From Bretschneidera sinensis (Eukaryota; Streptophyta; Magnoliopsida; Brassicales; Akaniaceae), in NCBI GenBank assembly GCA_023935145.1, contig CM043705.1, forward strand, positions 54,299,084 to 54,363,083: a DNA stretch of 64,000 nucleotides, written 5' to 3'. The notes beneath the pieces were generated by a model that saw nothing but the letters and a program-made list of their open reading frames with translations, did not search any database and had not been told where the DNA came from. The translations under genes and the position numbers were made by a program. Below are positions 23,474-33,945 of this stretch, piece by piece (the first letter of the stretch is position 1; each line of letters starts with the position of its first letter).

Positions 23474-24785
23474 CTTCCTTTGGTTTGCGTGTTTTTATCT
23501 CAACCATCATTACGAAAAGGTAATAGTAAGACATCAGAAACTAAAGCCATGTTAAGTGTGCATGATGAATGGATACTTCAGCAATATATTTATACTATAA
23601 AATGGATTACTTTTTAGGAATTCAATTCCCATTTGGAAAAAAAAAAGAAAAAAAATCTAAATCTCGAAAAGTCTGATATATAATCTGATTATCATTAGAA
23701 ATAAATCTAATGCTACGTAAAACTAGTATAACATAAATACAAGAAATTACTGATATATAAAGGTGTCTAAACTTTGTGTGGAGAATATATTTTCAATCCA
23801 ACTAAATCCGACAAATAATCTTAATATACTTAGACGCAAAGATAACAATGGTTAGAAACTTAAAATTATTTTTGTAGGAGAAACATTAAAATTCTCTAGA
23901 ATATTCAAATTCATTGAAGGGGGAAGTGATTTTTTTTTTCTTTTAAGGAAATTACAAAAAAAAAAAAAAAAACTTTTCGAATAATGACAATATTTGAAGA
24001 TGCTAGGGTGGATTCATGCATTTGAATTTTTTTGAAAGAAAGACTTGATATATAAGCACATGTTGAAAAGAGCAACATGTAATCCTAGTGGTTGAAAATT
24101 AAATAAAGAATTGTGACTCATGCATTTCATATATTCCTTAAAAATGATATTTTATATTATTACATTACAATATATTATTTTCAAGGATAATACATGTAAT
24201 GCAAAGGTACACAAAGTAACATGCTAATTCTTCATATATTTGAGGTTTATCTTTTAAAAACAATTTAATATCATACTTATGTTAATATTTTGTTCCTTGT
24301 CTTACCTTTATGATATTATATCCGTGTGTAGCTACACAATCACCTCAAATTTTGAAATATTGTCATAACATGATTTAATAATGCTAGAACAATATTGTTG
24401 AAATGGTATAATTATCTTTGTGTTGCTTTTTTTTTTTTTTTTATCTTCTATACGGGAAAAAATTGACTTATCCAATCTGGATTCAGACTGAGCTTACACT
24501 AAATTCTAGGTTAGTAGATATGACTTAGCCCGAATCAAAACATTTCAACTTTAATTTCTGTTCAAACCCGTCCATAAACATCTCAATTTGTTTTAAGCTC
24601 ACTCTTCAAACTCAACAAATACAACCAACACATGATAAAGCTCATTCACCTCAAAATATATTCAATTCGAGCGACCAATCCAAGATTCATACTCAGGCCA
24701 CATTAGTCCCACAAACTTAGGAATACAAGTCTCAAATCAATAATCATAAACCATACACAAAACTGATATTCAAGGTTATTGATGA
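23283..24785. repeat. X repeat unit 2, with the empty site for the PIF-like insertion
   Basis: This is the most complete unit, about 1.5 kb. At 23510-23550 it has CATTACG, then GGTAATAGTA, then GAAACTAAAG with a single TAA, which is the uninterrupted form of the PIF insertion site. Its right part (24080-24781) is repeated at 54116-54219 plus 57528-58147. It ends at CAAGGTTATT, the same point where the distant copy loses similarity. Confidence 0.8.
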
Positions 24786-25990
24786 AAGCCTTATAATTTG
24801 GTAGATCATTAATCCGATAGCACCAAATAGTTGGTACTTTCCCAAAAAAAAATTCTTTTCTTTCTCACCCACAATTTGTTCCAGGTCTACTGTTCATCTT
24901 CCTTTACTTTTTCGTGTTTTCATCTTAGCCATCAGTACAAGGGTTCAGAGATTAGAAACTAAAAGGATGTCAAGTGTGCATGATGAATGGATACTTTAGC
25001 AAGATATTTATATAATAGACGAATTAAATTTTAGGAATTCAATTCCCATTCGAAAAAAAGGAAAAAAGAAATCTAAATCCCAAAAAGTCCCTCATATAAT
25101 CTGATTATCATTGAAAGTAAATCTAATGGCATGTAAAATATGTTTTAACATAAATATGAGAAATACCTTGTCTAAATTTTGTGTGGAGAATATATTTTCA
25201 ATCCAAAAATATTCAGCAAACAATCTTAATATACTTGGACCAAAGATAGCAATGGTTAGAAATTTAAAATTATTTGTATGAGAAAAAATCAAAATTCTCT
25301 AGAATATTCGGATTCATTTAAGGGGGTGATTAGAATTTTTTCTTTTAATAAAATTAGAAAAAATTAAAAAAGTTATCGTATAATGGCAATATTTGAAGAA
25401 GCTAAGATAGATTCCTCCATTTGAAAGAAAGGCTTTATGGATAAGGAAATGTTATAATAAAAACATGTAACTTAGTGCGTGTCATATGTTCATTAGAAAC
25501 ACAGAACCGCAGATTAGCCCTTAAGATTGCGGTGCCTTGTCCCTTGGGGGCTACAGTGTTGTGTCCGTTTTGGATGCAGTGTTGCGCCCTAAGAGCTGAG
25601 ATTTGATCGAATCTTGTCTTTCAGTTGGAGCTGCAGCTCAAACCCAACCAGATTCGAGCATAATTTCTTCAAATCTGATTGGGTATCTTAAATTAAATTC
25701 AAATAGACATAGAAAACTTTACCAAACCATATCAAAAACTAAATTAAAAAAAAACATTGAGAATGAAGAACATATTATTAGATACTCCAAATTTCATAAA
25801 TGAATATTGATATAAAAATAAATTAAATATATCTATCTAATTAACAAATTATGCAATTTACAATTAGATCCAAACGTAGGGTTTTTTTCATTCCCTATTT
25901 GTTTACATTAATATTTCATAATTTATTTCAAAAATCAAAATACAACAATCTTGAAATCAATTCATTCCGGAAACATACAACATATTGAGG
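24786..25990. repeat. X repeat unit 3, cut by the Tat-element LTR
   Basis: It begins within the same block as unit 2 (GGTAGATCATTAATCCG) and continues through GAATTCAATTCCCATTCG, AGAATATTCGGATTC, the GTGCCTTGTCCCTTGG segment (25505-25700) and on to ACATATTGAGGTTTA. In unit 1 that last block is followed by CGTAGTTATT; here it is followed by the Tat LTR. Confidence 0.8.
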
Positions 25991-25995
25991 TTTAT

Positions 25996-26502
25996 TGTTG
26001 ATGCCGAAATTTTGCCAGGAGCCGAACAGTCAAAGAGCGGGACCTGCACACACCACACGAAGCTGAAACCTAAAAGTCCCGGAGGCCAATGGAGGGTGAT
26101 GCCTCTGGAGGACTCTCCGATGCCAAAGTCAGTTTAAAGCTTTCTCTAGAGAATGAAAAAGAATGGAAAGGAATGAGGTTGTGTACTGATAAAATTGTTT
26201 GTAGTTTTTGGTTTATGTGGGCCTCTATTTATAGTGTGCCAGAGTAAAATTTGAGTAGGAAAGCAAATGAAGTGTTAGGATAGGAGTGGTACTCTTAGGA
26301 GTTATTCGTCTGATGTACAAGTTTATCCAGAAGTTAGGACGACGGAACAACATTAGATATTACGGTGTGAAATTACTGTTATGCCTTTGCTACATGTTAG
26401 AAGGTGATTGGTTGCGTTGTCATGGTTAAGGAATTACCATTTCTACCTTAAAGAAAGATACGTGTCACTGTATTACTAGTAGGGGAATTTTCTCCCACAT
26501 CA
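25996..26502 (-). repeat. 3' LTR of Tat element
   Basis: On the minus strand it starts TGATGTGGGAG (26502) and ends GGCATCAACA (25996), 507 bp, with TG...CA ends. A minus-strand TATA box (CTATAAATA) lies at 26234-26225, with the U5-like part downstream of it. The flank TTTAT (25991-25995) is the expected half of a 5-bp target duplication; its partner was lost with the 5' end. The start is fixed by the polypurine tract next to it. Confidence 0.8.
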
Positions 26503-26524
26503 AATGCCCCCTCACTTCCTTAAG
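26503..26524 (-). other. Polypurine tract of Tat element
   Basis: On the minus strand AAGGAAGTGAGGGGGCATT directly precedes the LTR start. A G-rich tract of this form is typical of Tat elements. Confidence 0.75.
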
Positions 26525-26689
26525 TACGCTTTTGTACTTGAGGAAGTAGATAGCGTGGGGTAGTTCGAACTTGATCGCAAGGAGGCTAATCACCCATAGA
26601 GTATTACCAGAACACCTATGTGGTGTTTGGGAAACGATGATTGCTTTGAGGCATTGACACTTGGTCAAGAACTTCTCGGAGTTTGGCGA

Positions 26690-27297
26690 TTGACCCCGGG
26701 AACTGGTACTTAGTCTAGACTATTTGGAGTTTTGGAGATTGTAGTCTGAGGGGTTGACCCTTAGTCAACATTGCTCGAAGTTTCAGATATTGGTCCAAGG
26801 AGTTGACGTTCAGTCAACACCACTCAAAGTTTCTGAGATTGCTCTAAGGACTTGACGTTCAGTGAACACCGCTCGGAGTTTTGGAGATTGCTTCGAGGAG
26901 TTAACGTTTAGTGAACACCGCTCGGAGTTTCAGAGATTGGTCTGAGGAGTTGATGTTCAGTCAAAATCACTTGGAGTTTCAGAGATTGGTCCGAGCAGTT
27001 GACATTCAGTCAAAACAGCTTGGAGTTTCGGAGGTTGGTCCAAGAGTTGTCGTTTAGTTAAAATTGCTCGAAGTTTCAGAGATTGGTCTGAGGAGTGATG
27101 TTCAATCAATATCGCTCGGAGTTTCAGAGATTGGTCCAAGGAGTTGACACTCAGTTAACACTACTAGGAGTTTCAGAGATTGTTCTGAGGAGTTGAATTT
27201 CAGTCAAGACTGCTCGAAGTTGACATTCAGTCAACACTGCTCGGAGTTTCAGAGATTGGTCTGAGGAGTTGACATTCAGTAAACACTACTTAGAGTT
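26690..27297 (+). repeat. Tandem repeat, about 49-50 bp unit, degenerate
   Basis: About a dozen degenerate units share GGAGTTGACATTCAGT, CAACACTGCTCGGAGTTT and CAGAGATTGGTC. They lie in the non-coding part of the Tat element between polypurine tract and antisense ORF. Tat/Ogre elements are known to have hypervariable tandem repeats in this region. Confidence 0.9.
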
Positions 27298-27735
27298 TTG
27301 GAGAAGCACAGGGAGTTAGACATGGGCTCCAATTTCTCAGAGTTTTTGGAGAAGCATGAAGAGTTGGACATGGGCTCCAACAACTCGGAGTCTTTGGAGA
27401 AGTCCAAGGAGTTGGACATGGGCTCCAACAGCTCGAATTTTTTAGAAAAGCACGAGGAGTTTGACATGGGCTCCAACAACTCGGAGACTTTGGAGAAGTC
27501 CGAGGAGTTGGACACGGGCTCCAACTGCTCGAATTTTTTGGAGAAACACAAGGAGTTGGACATGGGCTCCAACTACTCGAAGTTTTTAGAGAAGCATAAG
27601 GAGTTGGACATGGGCTTCAACTGCTCGGACTTTTTGGAGAAATGTGAGGAGTTAGAAATGGGCTCTAACAGCTCTAAGTCTTTGAAGAAGTTCGAGGAGT
27701 TGGACACGGGCTCCAATTACTTGGAGTTTTTTTAG
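27298..27735 (+). repeat. Tandem repeat, 48-bp unit x 9, open as 9 x 16-residue repeat
   Basis: Nine units of exactly 48 bp keep one frame open for 145 residues, repeating LEKHEELDMGSNNSEF with limited variation. It is related to the 49-50 bp array to its left (shared GGAGTT, CTCGGAGTTT). Units alternate between KH and KS forms, suggesting a two-unit higher-order period. The minus strand is also open for 98 residues. Whether it is translated is unknown; the multiple-of-three unit length may be chance. Confidence 0.8.
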
Positions 27736-28090
27736 AGAAGCACGAAGAGTTAGGACTTAGCCATATAAAGTGACTTTTATAGGGCTTTTTGCCCATTCTG
27801 ATCTTTGTGGGCTTCACTGCAGTGGACCAGGGTTTAGTTTTGGGCCAAAAATGTTAAACTTTAGGGCCTAAAATACTAAGCTTTAGTGTTTGGCCCAGTT
27901 TTTTTGGCCCACCATTTTACTATTAATTGAGAATACCTCGAGCCATATTCTTAAATGTTGAGAAAAGGTGACTCGTATCCTAGGGTTTCCTAAGAGGCGA
28001 TATCTTTCTAAGGTTTTCCAAGGGGTGTTGCTTCGATACTCAATAATACGGCTGAGTTAATAATACCTCATCATTCTATGTGTAAGGAGC
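27736..28090. other. Tat internal spacer, no gene
   Basis: Non-coding stretch between the tandem repeats and the putative promoter of the antisense ORF. It has repeated GGCCCA/TTGGGCC words. Confidence 0.5.
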
Positions 28091-28100
28091 TCTATATAAG
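28091..28100 (+). promoter_or_regulatory. Putative TATA box for the Tat antisense ORF
   Basis: TCTATATAAG lies about 330 bp upstream of the antisense ORF. It is followed by a leader with short repeats (GCCTTCGGAGTTTTGAG, GAGTTTTGGTGCC) and a possible intron GTAAGT...TTCTTTAG at about 28388-28422. The strand is opposite to the LTR promoter. Activity is inferred. Confidence 0.5.
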
Positions 28101-28430
28101 GGAAAAAGCTTCTCTTTGCACCTTACTTCACAAAAATCTTGAGAGCCTTTAGAATCTAAAAGCCTTCGGAGTTTTGAGTTTTTAGAGCCTTTGGAGTTTT
28201 GAGTTATAGTGCCTTCAGAGTTCGGAGTTTTGGTGCCTTCTGAGTTCTGAGTTTTGGTGCTAAAAGGGTTTGCTTACTCAAAGTTAAGAATTTTGAGAGC
28301 TCGGGGTGTTTATCTACACGGGAACTCATAGTTTGGGAGTTTTAGAGCTTGGTACTCAGCGTTTGGACCTCTCAAAGCCCCAGATCGGTAAGTTTTATTC
28401 TCTTGCACTTATGTCTTCTTTAGATATACC

Positions 28431-30103
28431 GTGATAGGGGATAGTGGTAGTGATAACAACAATGGTAGTGGTAGTGTTAGTAGCAGAAGTAGTGGGGAAA
28501 GTAGGGGTAGTAGTGGTGACAACAACAGCAGTAGTAATAGAGACTTGGAGGCCGAGGTAAATGTCTTATCGGGAGATTCTCGCACCCTAGTTCTGTACGA
28601 AAGAGATGAGTTAATTTCTTTTTTCTCTAAGGGAAATCATGCATTATGTATGCTTCGAGAGGAAAAGAGAAAGGATGAAAAGCCAAACATAGGTTTTGTG
28701 GCCAAGCTCTCCCCTAACACGTTGACAGATTATGAGTTCGAGAAAATAAGAATCATGTATAGGATCCCCGAGGAGTTCAAACTTAGAAATATCGAGTTTG
28801 GAGAGTGTGTCTGTGATGACTTGAAGGAAGAAGAGTTGTATATATATGAACATCATCTTAAACCCGAGCTCAGGTTCCCCCTGTACCCCTTCCTTCATAC
28901 GATGCTTAGATACTACGGGATTACTCTGTGTCAATTTGTGTCGAATTCTATATGCTTTATCATGGCGTTCATCTACGTCAGCATTAAGGTGAAGGAGGTA
29001 ATGAATATGAATGTGTTTAAGAATCTATTCCTGATCAGTAAACAAAAAAAGAATGGGTGAGTAGTGCTGAGCTCTAGGTCCAAAGTGGGGTTGCTGGAAA
29101 AGACTTCCTTGAGCATTAAGTAGTGGAAGAAGAGTTTCTTCCATATTCAGAGTGAGTGGGGTTTTGACTTGCCTTCTCAATGGGACTTAGAGTTGGTAAA
29201 GTCAAACAAGAAGCCCAATCTTTTAAGGAGGGAGATGGATAGTCTTCAAAATATTATTGGCGGGAAGACTGTGGTTGAGCTTCTCTACCATAACATCAAG
29301 CTGGCAAGGCTCAAGCTTTGCCTTAAAGAGCCAAACGAGTATATGGGTTTGAGTTTTTTGCCTTTATACTTGTTTCTTTTTCTCTGTTTCTAATACTTAT
29401 GCTTTGTTGTTCTTTGCAGCCATGGACGACCTTAAAGCTGCTCGGAAGGTAGCGGAGCAGCCAAGCTATCCCAAAAGAGAAAATTAGATGAAAAGGCTCG
29501 GGAGTTGACGGCCTAGTCTTTTGCAAAGAAGGCCAATGCAGGGGGTTACTGCACTCCTCCTCCTACCCCCATCGTGGTGAAGGATGACGCAATAGCTATC
29601 CCTTCTTCTCTTCTTCCTATTAGGGTCTCCATTCCAATCCAGGCCCACCCGCTAGATGTTTTCAGACCGAACTGGTTTGTGAAAGTTGGTGACTCATGCT
29701 TCGGGAGCTCCAATGTGGCTTGGGAGTGCCTGATCCGAGGCATCCTCTTAAAAGACATGGTCAAGCTAACCTAAGAGGCTATGGAGAGCTTAGCTATGAT
29801 GGTTGAGGCTTTAGCCACCCAAGTAATCCATGATTCTCTAAGTTTTATTATGATATTCTTGCTTATATCTGATGAGTGCTTACCTTGCTTTTTATCTTTT
29901 TCAGTCGAGCATAACATCGGTCATCCTCTCTTGCAGGTGCCTTAATCTGGACAAGAAATCGGGGAACTGCAACAACTTCATCTGGATTTTGTGGGAGTCT
30001 CTCACACGGCAAGTGGTAGAGACCGATTGGTTGGAGAGGGGGAAGACCTTGATGATGGAGGACCTCGATGAGAGCTGGTCAGGACGAAGAGTTGTTGAGA
30101 CGG
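28431..30103 (+). pseudogene. Tat antisense ORF ('putative gypsy-type transposon' family), N-terminal and middle part
   Basis: The first exon-like block (28431-29060) begins with a Ser/Gly/Asn-rich segment and then has PNTLTDYEFEKIRIMYRIPE and YEHHLKPELRFPLYPFLHTM, signatures of the plant family named putative gypsy-type transposon (Transposase_28, from memory). After a stop the reading goes on at 29100-29345. Likely introns are 29347-29419 (GT...TTGCAG) and 29823-29904 (GT...TTTCAG). The block at 29940-30100 is probably coiled coil. The frame is cut by the 15.7 kb insertion, whose target duplication is GACGG at 30099-30103. It runs against gag-pol, so it needs its own promoter. The function of this family is unknown. 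Confidence 0.75.
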
Positions 30104-31444
30104 TGATAGACGCTTAAATATACATATTTAAGCCCCCTTATTTACACTTGTTAGATCCTTTATTATGTTAATTTGGTATCTTTTACTCCATTTGTGTGTT
30201 TTACATGTTTTTATAGGGTCTTGGAGAAAAAGAAGCAGTTTTGGCACTTTAAGGAAGAAATCTAGAAGCCCTGAAGCACTTTCTGGACAAAGTGCGATCG
30301 AGCGCACATGCAATGCGATCGAGCGCACATACGATCGTGCGCACACTTGTAGGATCGAGCGCACACTGCGATCGAGCGCAAGGACACATGCGATCGAGCG
30401 CAAATGTACAGGCATGAATAGTAAACTGCAGAACCCTATTTTGGAAATAACTCTATTTTGGAAATAAAGGAGTTTTGTGTTTTAGGAAAGTTTAGAAACT
30501 CATGAGTCTATTAGGACTTCTCAAGGACCTATAAATACACTTGTAAACTCACACACAAAAAGACACCCTTAGATAGAAAACACTTTTCTCTTTTGCTTTA
30601 GCTTGGAGAAGGAGACCGTGGAGCAGAATTGACGCCTCTTCTCTCGGGTTTCTTCTTTCCTTTTTATTTTATTATGTGTAATTAAATTCTTAGTAGGGCT
30701 TGGTTGAAGCCCTAATTATGTTTACTCAATAAATTTAGTATTGGCGCCTTTGCGATATTTATGTTGTGTTGCTTAAACTTGATTAATACCTGCTTTTATT
30801 TAAATTCCTCATATGTATATGTCTGATCAATATGTGCATGTGGTATGGACTTGTTAGTTAGATCAATTTGGATGACCGAGTCCTGGGTCTAACATTAGTA
30901 ACAAGGGATATCTTATCCGGATACCTGGGTTAATCAACATGGGAAACCGGGAGTAGATACCATGCCCTAGGTCTCATGTGGTTGTCGATTTCCATAGTAC
31001 TTATGTTTTCTTAAGGAACAACTCAAGCAGATACCATGCTGAATCCCTTAAGGAAGAAAAGAGTTGGAGTAGATACCATGCCTAACTCGTTGCTTAGGGA
31101 AATCAATAGCTTAAGGAGTAGATACCATGCCCTTAGGTTGGCGACCAGTAGGTATACATGGCATGAATAAAGCATTGGCATACTATTATATTGTGGTAGC
31201 ATAATTAGTGGTGGATATCAAGTCCCTACGCCTTTATCCTTAGTATTTTATCTTTATCAAAATTAACTATTTTATTATTTCTATCTTTTTATATTGCGAA
31301 TATAATTCTAAATTGAACTTTACCAATCCCTGTGGAGATGATCTTGCATTCGCACACTATACTACACTGTTGACCTTGTGCACTTGCAAGTAAAACAAAG
31401 TACGATTATTCACCTATTTTATTTAGGTATATTATCGCACAACA
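30104..31444 (+). repeat. LTR1 of concatemer
   Basis: 1341 bp, starting TGATAGACGCTTAAATATAC and ending TATCGCACAACA. Its first third matches LTR6 (GACGC start, CTGAAGCAC, ACAGGCATG), not LTR2-5. By eye it differs from LTR6 at about seven positions. TATA box CCTATAAATA is near 30528. A four-copy AGATACCATGC motif lies at 30951-31131, and an AATAAA is near 31167. Confidence 0.93.
30293..30402 (+). repeat. TGCGATCGAGCGCA array in LTR1
   Basis: Five to six copies of the near-palindrome TGCGATCGAGCGCA or its variants (ACGATCGTGCGCAC, GGATCGAGCGCAC) lie within 110 bp, about 125 bp upstream of the LTR TATA box. Equivalent arrays occur in every LTR of the concatemer: 34135-34244, 37993-38103, 39358-39468, 40723-40833 and 44679-44790. 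Confidence 0.9.
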
Positions 31445-31450
31445 AGTTTT

Positions 31451-31468
31451 TGGCGCCGTTGCCGGGGA
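31451..31468 (+). other. Primer binding site, int1
   Basis: TGGCGCCGTTGCCGGGGA lies 6 bp after LTR1. It is complementary to the 3' end of a plant tRNA ending CGGCGCCA (probably tRNA-Asp). The same site is at 35309-35326 (int2) and 41895-41912 (int3). Confidence 0.9.
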
Positions 31469-31638
31469 TTGTGCTAAATTTCTTTTTGGAATTATTTTCG
31501 TTAGTTTTTTTTTATTATTATTTTAATTTATTCTATTTTATTCTGTTCTGTTTTATTTTTATTTTTATCAAAAATCAGATTTATTCCTTCTTTTTCTGTT
31601 TTTGTTTAGGTGTGCAGAGGAGGAGTTTCTGTCCTCAT

Positions 31639-31717
31639 TGCGATCGAGCGCACTACTTGGTGCGATCGATCGCAAGCCCAGAGCGATCGAGCGTAGAGGA
31701 GCTGCGCTCGAGCGCAA
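31639..31717 (+). repeat. Second GCGATCGAGCGC array in the 5' leader of int1
   Basis: Four copies occur just before the gag-like ORF: TGCGATCGAGCGCA, TGCGATCGATCGCA, AGCGATCGAGCG and the perfect palindrome TGCGCTCGAGCGCA. Int2 (35497-35575) has the same set and int3 (42084-42163) a variant. Confidence 0.9.
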
Positions 31718-31801
31718 AAGGTCCAGAGAGTACCCGAGCAACAGTACTAAAACTGCTGCACTGAAGCTTTTCAACTAATTCATTCAAAGGGAGAAGCACC
31801 A

Positions 31802-32619
31802 ATGACAGAAGCTCAATATACTTGTCTAGATGCTATGGAGAGGAAGCTAGATATGCTCATATATGCCATGACTAGTCAAAACATATCACCTAGTCCGCGA
31901 GGCAAACCACTCCAGGTATGTGCTATATGTTCTCGTTTTGATCACACTACTAACACTTGCCCTTTGTATTCATATGCAGATCAAGAGCAAGCAAATTATG
32001 AGGGACCGCACAATGCATATACAAATACCTACAATCCTGGATGGAAGCACCACCCCAACCTCTCATGGAGCAATAATCACAATGCTTTAAATGTTCAAGG
32101 ACAACACCAATACTTCCAACCAGCAGCCCAACCAGTGCCGGAATCAGAAAATAGTAACCTAGAGAGTCTTATGAGGCAACTGATGACTTCACAAGAACAG
32201 TTCATGATTGAGCAACGAAAAATCAATACCAAACATGAGCAAGCAAGGTGTTGGCTAAGGAGCTAAGTGAACAAAAGCAAGGTGTTGTTAAACAAGTCTT
32301 TCATGACCATCATATTGATCCCTTGGAGACCACCTTCACCCATTATTTCAAAGGATCAGATATTGAGCCAAAATCAGAAGATGTTACTAAAGACCTCATT
32401 GAAACTATGCACCTTCTAGAAGCCTTTCCAAAGCATCCAAGTAAGTACACCGATCCATTTGAACATCATGTGCCTACTAATATTATTTTCCCTTCTATTG
32501 TACAGGCACCTAACTTGGAATTCAAGCAGTTGTCAGAGCACTTACCGTATGCTTATATGGGAGAGAATAAGACATTTCCTATGCTAGCTGCTGCCACTCG
32601 TAGTTTTGGGGAAAAATAA
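31802..32619 (+). pseudogene. Int1 gag remnant with zinc knuckle, frameshifted
   Basis: The ATG at 31802 opens MTEAQYTCLDAMERKLDM, followed by a zinc knuckle CAICSRFDHTTNTC (CX2CX4HX4C) and the block NTYNPGWKHHPNLSWSN typical of the C-terminal part of gypsy gag. Compared with int3, about 40 bp are missing near 32245 and replaced by AAGGTGTT. This shifts the frame and splits it into 31802-32266 and 32248-32619. The second part ends in the gag-protease linker type LEFKQLSEHLPYAYMGENKT, then stops. The capsid domain before the knuckle and all of pol after it are absent. The sequence after the stop (ACGTTAAACTTAGCGC, GGGAGGCACCCC) is of the kind found after integrase, so pol was deleted. Confidence 0.85.
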
Positions 32620-33945
32620 GGCTTGGTCCGGCTGAAGACGTTAAACTTAGCGCTCATGGGAGGCACCCCACAGCTTATCCTTTTATTTTTATTATTTTTT
32701 GTATTTATTGTTATTTATTTATATTTATTACTTCTTGTTTTCCCATATTACATCAGTTTTTATTTTTTAGGGACAATGTGTGCATCCGTTCAAGTTTGGA
32801 GGTACGCTATGAGCCATGCCAACCTAACTGGTTCTCCATCTCCCAGGTCAGCTCTTTCCTTGTTATTCACACATTGGGGACAATGTATAATTTAAGTTTG
32901 GGGATATGGGAGACACATTCACACACACCTTGTCCTAGTTTTTTTTGTTTTGTTGTTTTTCATAGATAAATACATGTTCATTCCATTCCAAAATTTTTGG
33001 GTGTTCTAAACAAACAATATGATTTGACTTCATAAGTGAGCTTAACACCTTGAACATATGGGCCAATAATTAAGTTTTGAACCATAATCACTTTCTTTTA
33101 GGCATTTAAGGATTCACAAGTTCGACTTAAACTAAACATGAGCACATTAGCACATAGTTGTGTGGGGTATGACATGTAATTTTGATTTATATGTTTCTTT
33201 TGCTTGACTGTGAACCAGATGACCTATTAGATTAACACGGTGGCATAAGAAAATAAAAAAAAAGTTCGTTATTGCTCAAAAAGAAAAGAAAAAAATGCTC
33301 CTAAAGATCATTAAAAAGAACTTTCCATTGAGTAACTGGCCCTCTTGCCTCAGTAAGCAGTGAGTATCACGTCAAAAGGTGGAATATTCTGATCGGTAGC
33401 ATTAAGATCAGTTAGTTTCGTAGCCTTTTTGACTCGAGTTAGTAAGCCCTTAGGGGTGTTTCTACACCTAATGCCCTAAAACCATCTGGTTTGGGAGTCA
33501 TTGGCTAAACGCTCGTTACACGAGTCAAATAGAAAGCTTAAGGGAACTAACTTGGCAAAAATCTCACAAATAAAAGAAAAGAAGAAAATCTATGCCATCT
33601 TTGTTGATTCTAATAGAAAATTTGATGAATCTTGAGTCATCGAAACACTGCACATTAGAATTATTTGGAAACCCAATCTTTTATGTGCTAGTCCACCACA
33701 CACTCAGTTAAACTTGTGATGTCTTAACCTGCCTCATGAAAGTGATTTGCATTCAAAACTCGTATTCATTGCAAAGATGTGTTTATACTTGTTAAGCTTG
33801 CTCATGAATGCGCATCATAGTTTTGTGTGAAACCTAAACTTTTGTTGGACACCATGGGCATTGGATTTATCTTTGCATCTTTGTTTTTCATTTAGTTTTT
33901 GGTTTTGTATTGCTAAGGGACTAGCAATATGTAAGTTTGGGGGTG
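32620..33945 (+). other. Int1 3' region and polypurine tract
   Basis: Non-coding stretch with GGGGACAATGT and TTTAAGTTTGGGG words repeated (32770, 32875), typical of the Athila-type region before the 3' LTR. It ends AAGTTTGGGGGTG, the polypurine tract at 33934-33945. Short ORFs here are not convincing. Confidence 0.75.

Noticed and set aside
27276..27572. 98-codon minus-strand ORF in the Tat tandem repeat
   Set aside because: Mirror of the 48-bp repeat. Kept only as part of the repeat observation, not as a gene.
30293..30402. Regularly spaced short repeats that look like a small CRISPR array
   Set aside because: The window is plant nuclear DNA, spacers are 5-15 bp and conserved between LTRs, and no cas gene exists. 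They are LTR promoter motifs.
30128..30467. Overlapping opposite-strand ORFs repeated in every LTR (95-100 or 76-91 codons)
   Set aside because: They read through the GATCGAGCGC array and give repetitive Arg/Ser/Ile peptides. The frame is a by-product of the array and stops differ between LTR types.
32623..32969. Small hydrophobic ORFs of 90 and 63 codons after the gag remnant, repeated in int2
   Set aside because: They are T-rich, lie in the 3' untranslated region, are not conserved in int3 and show no domain.
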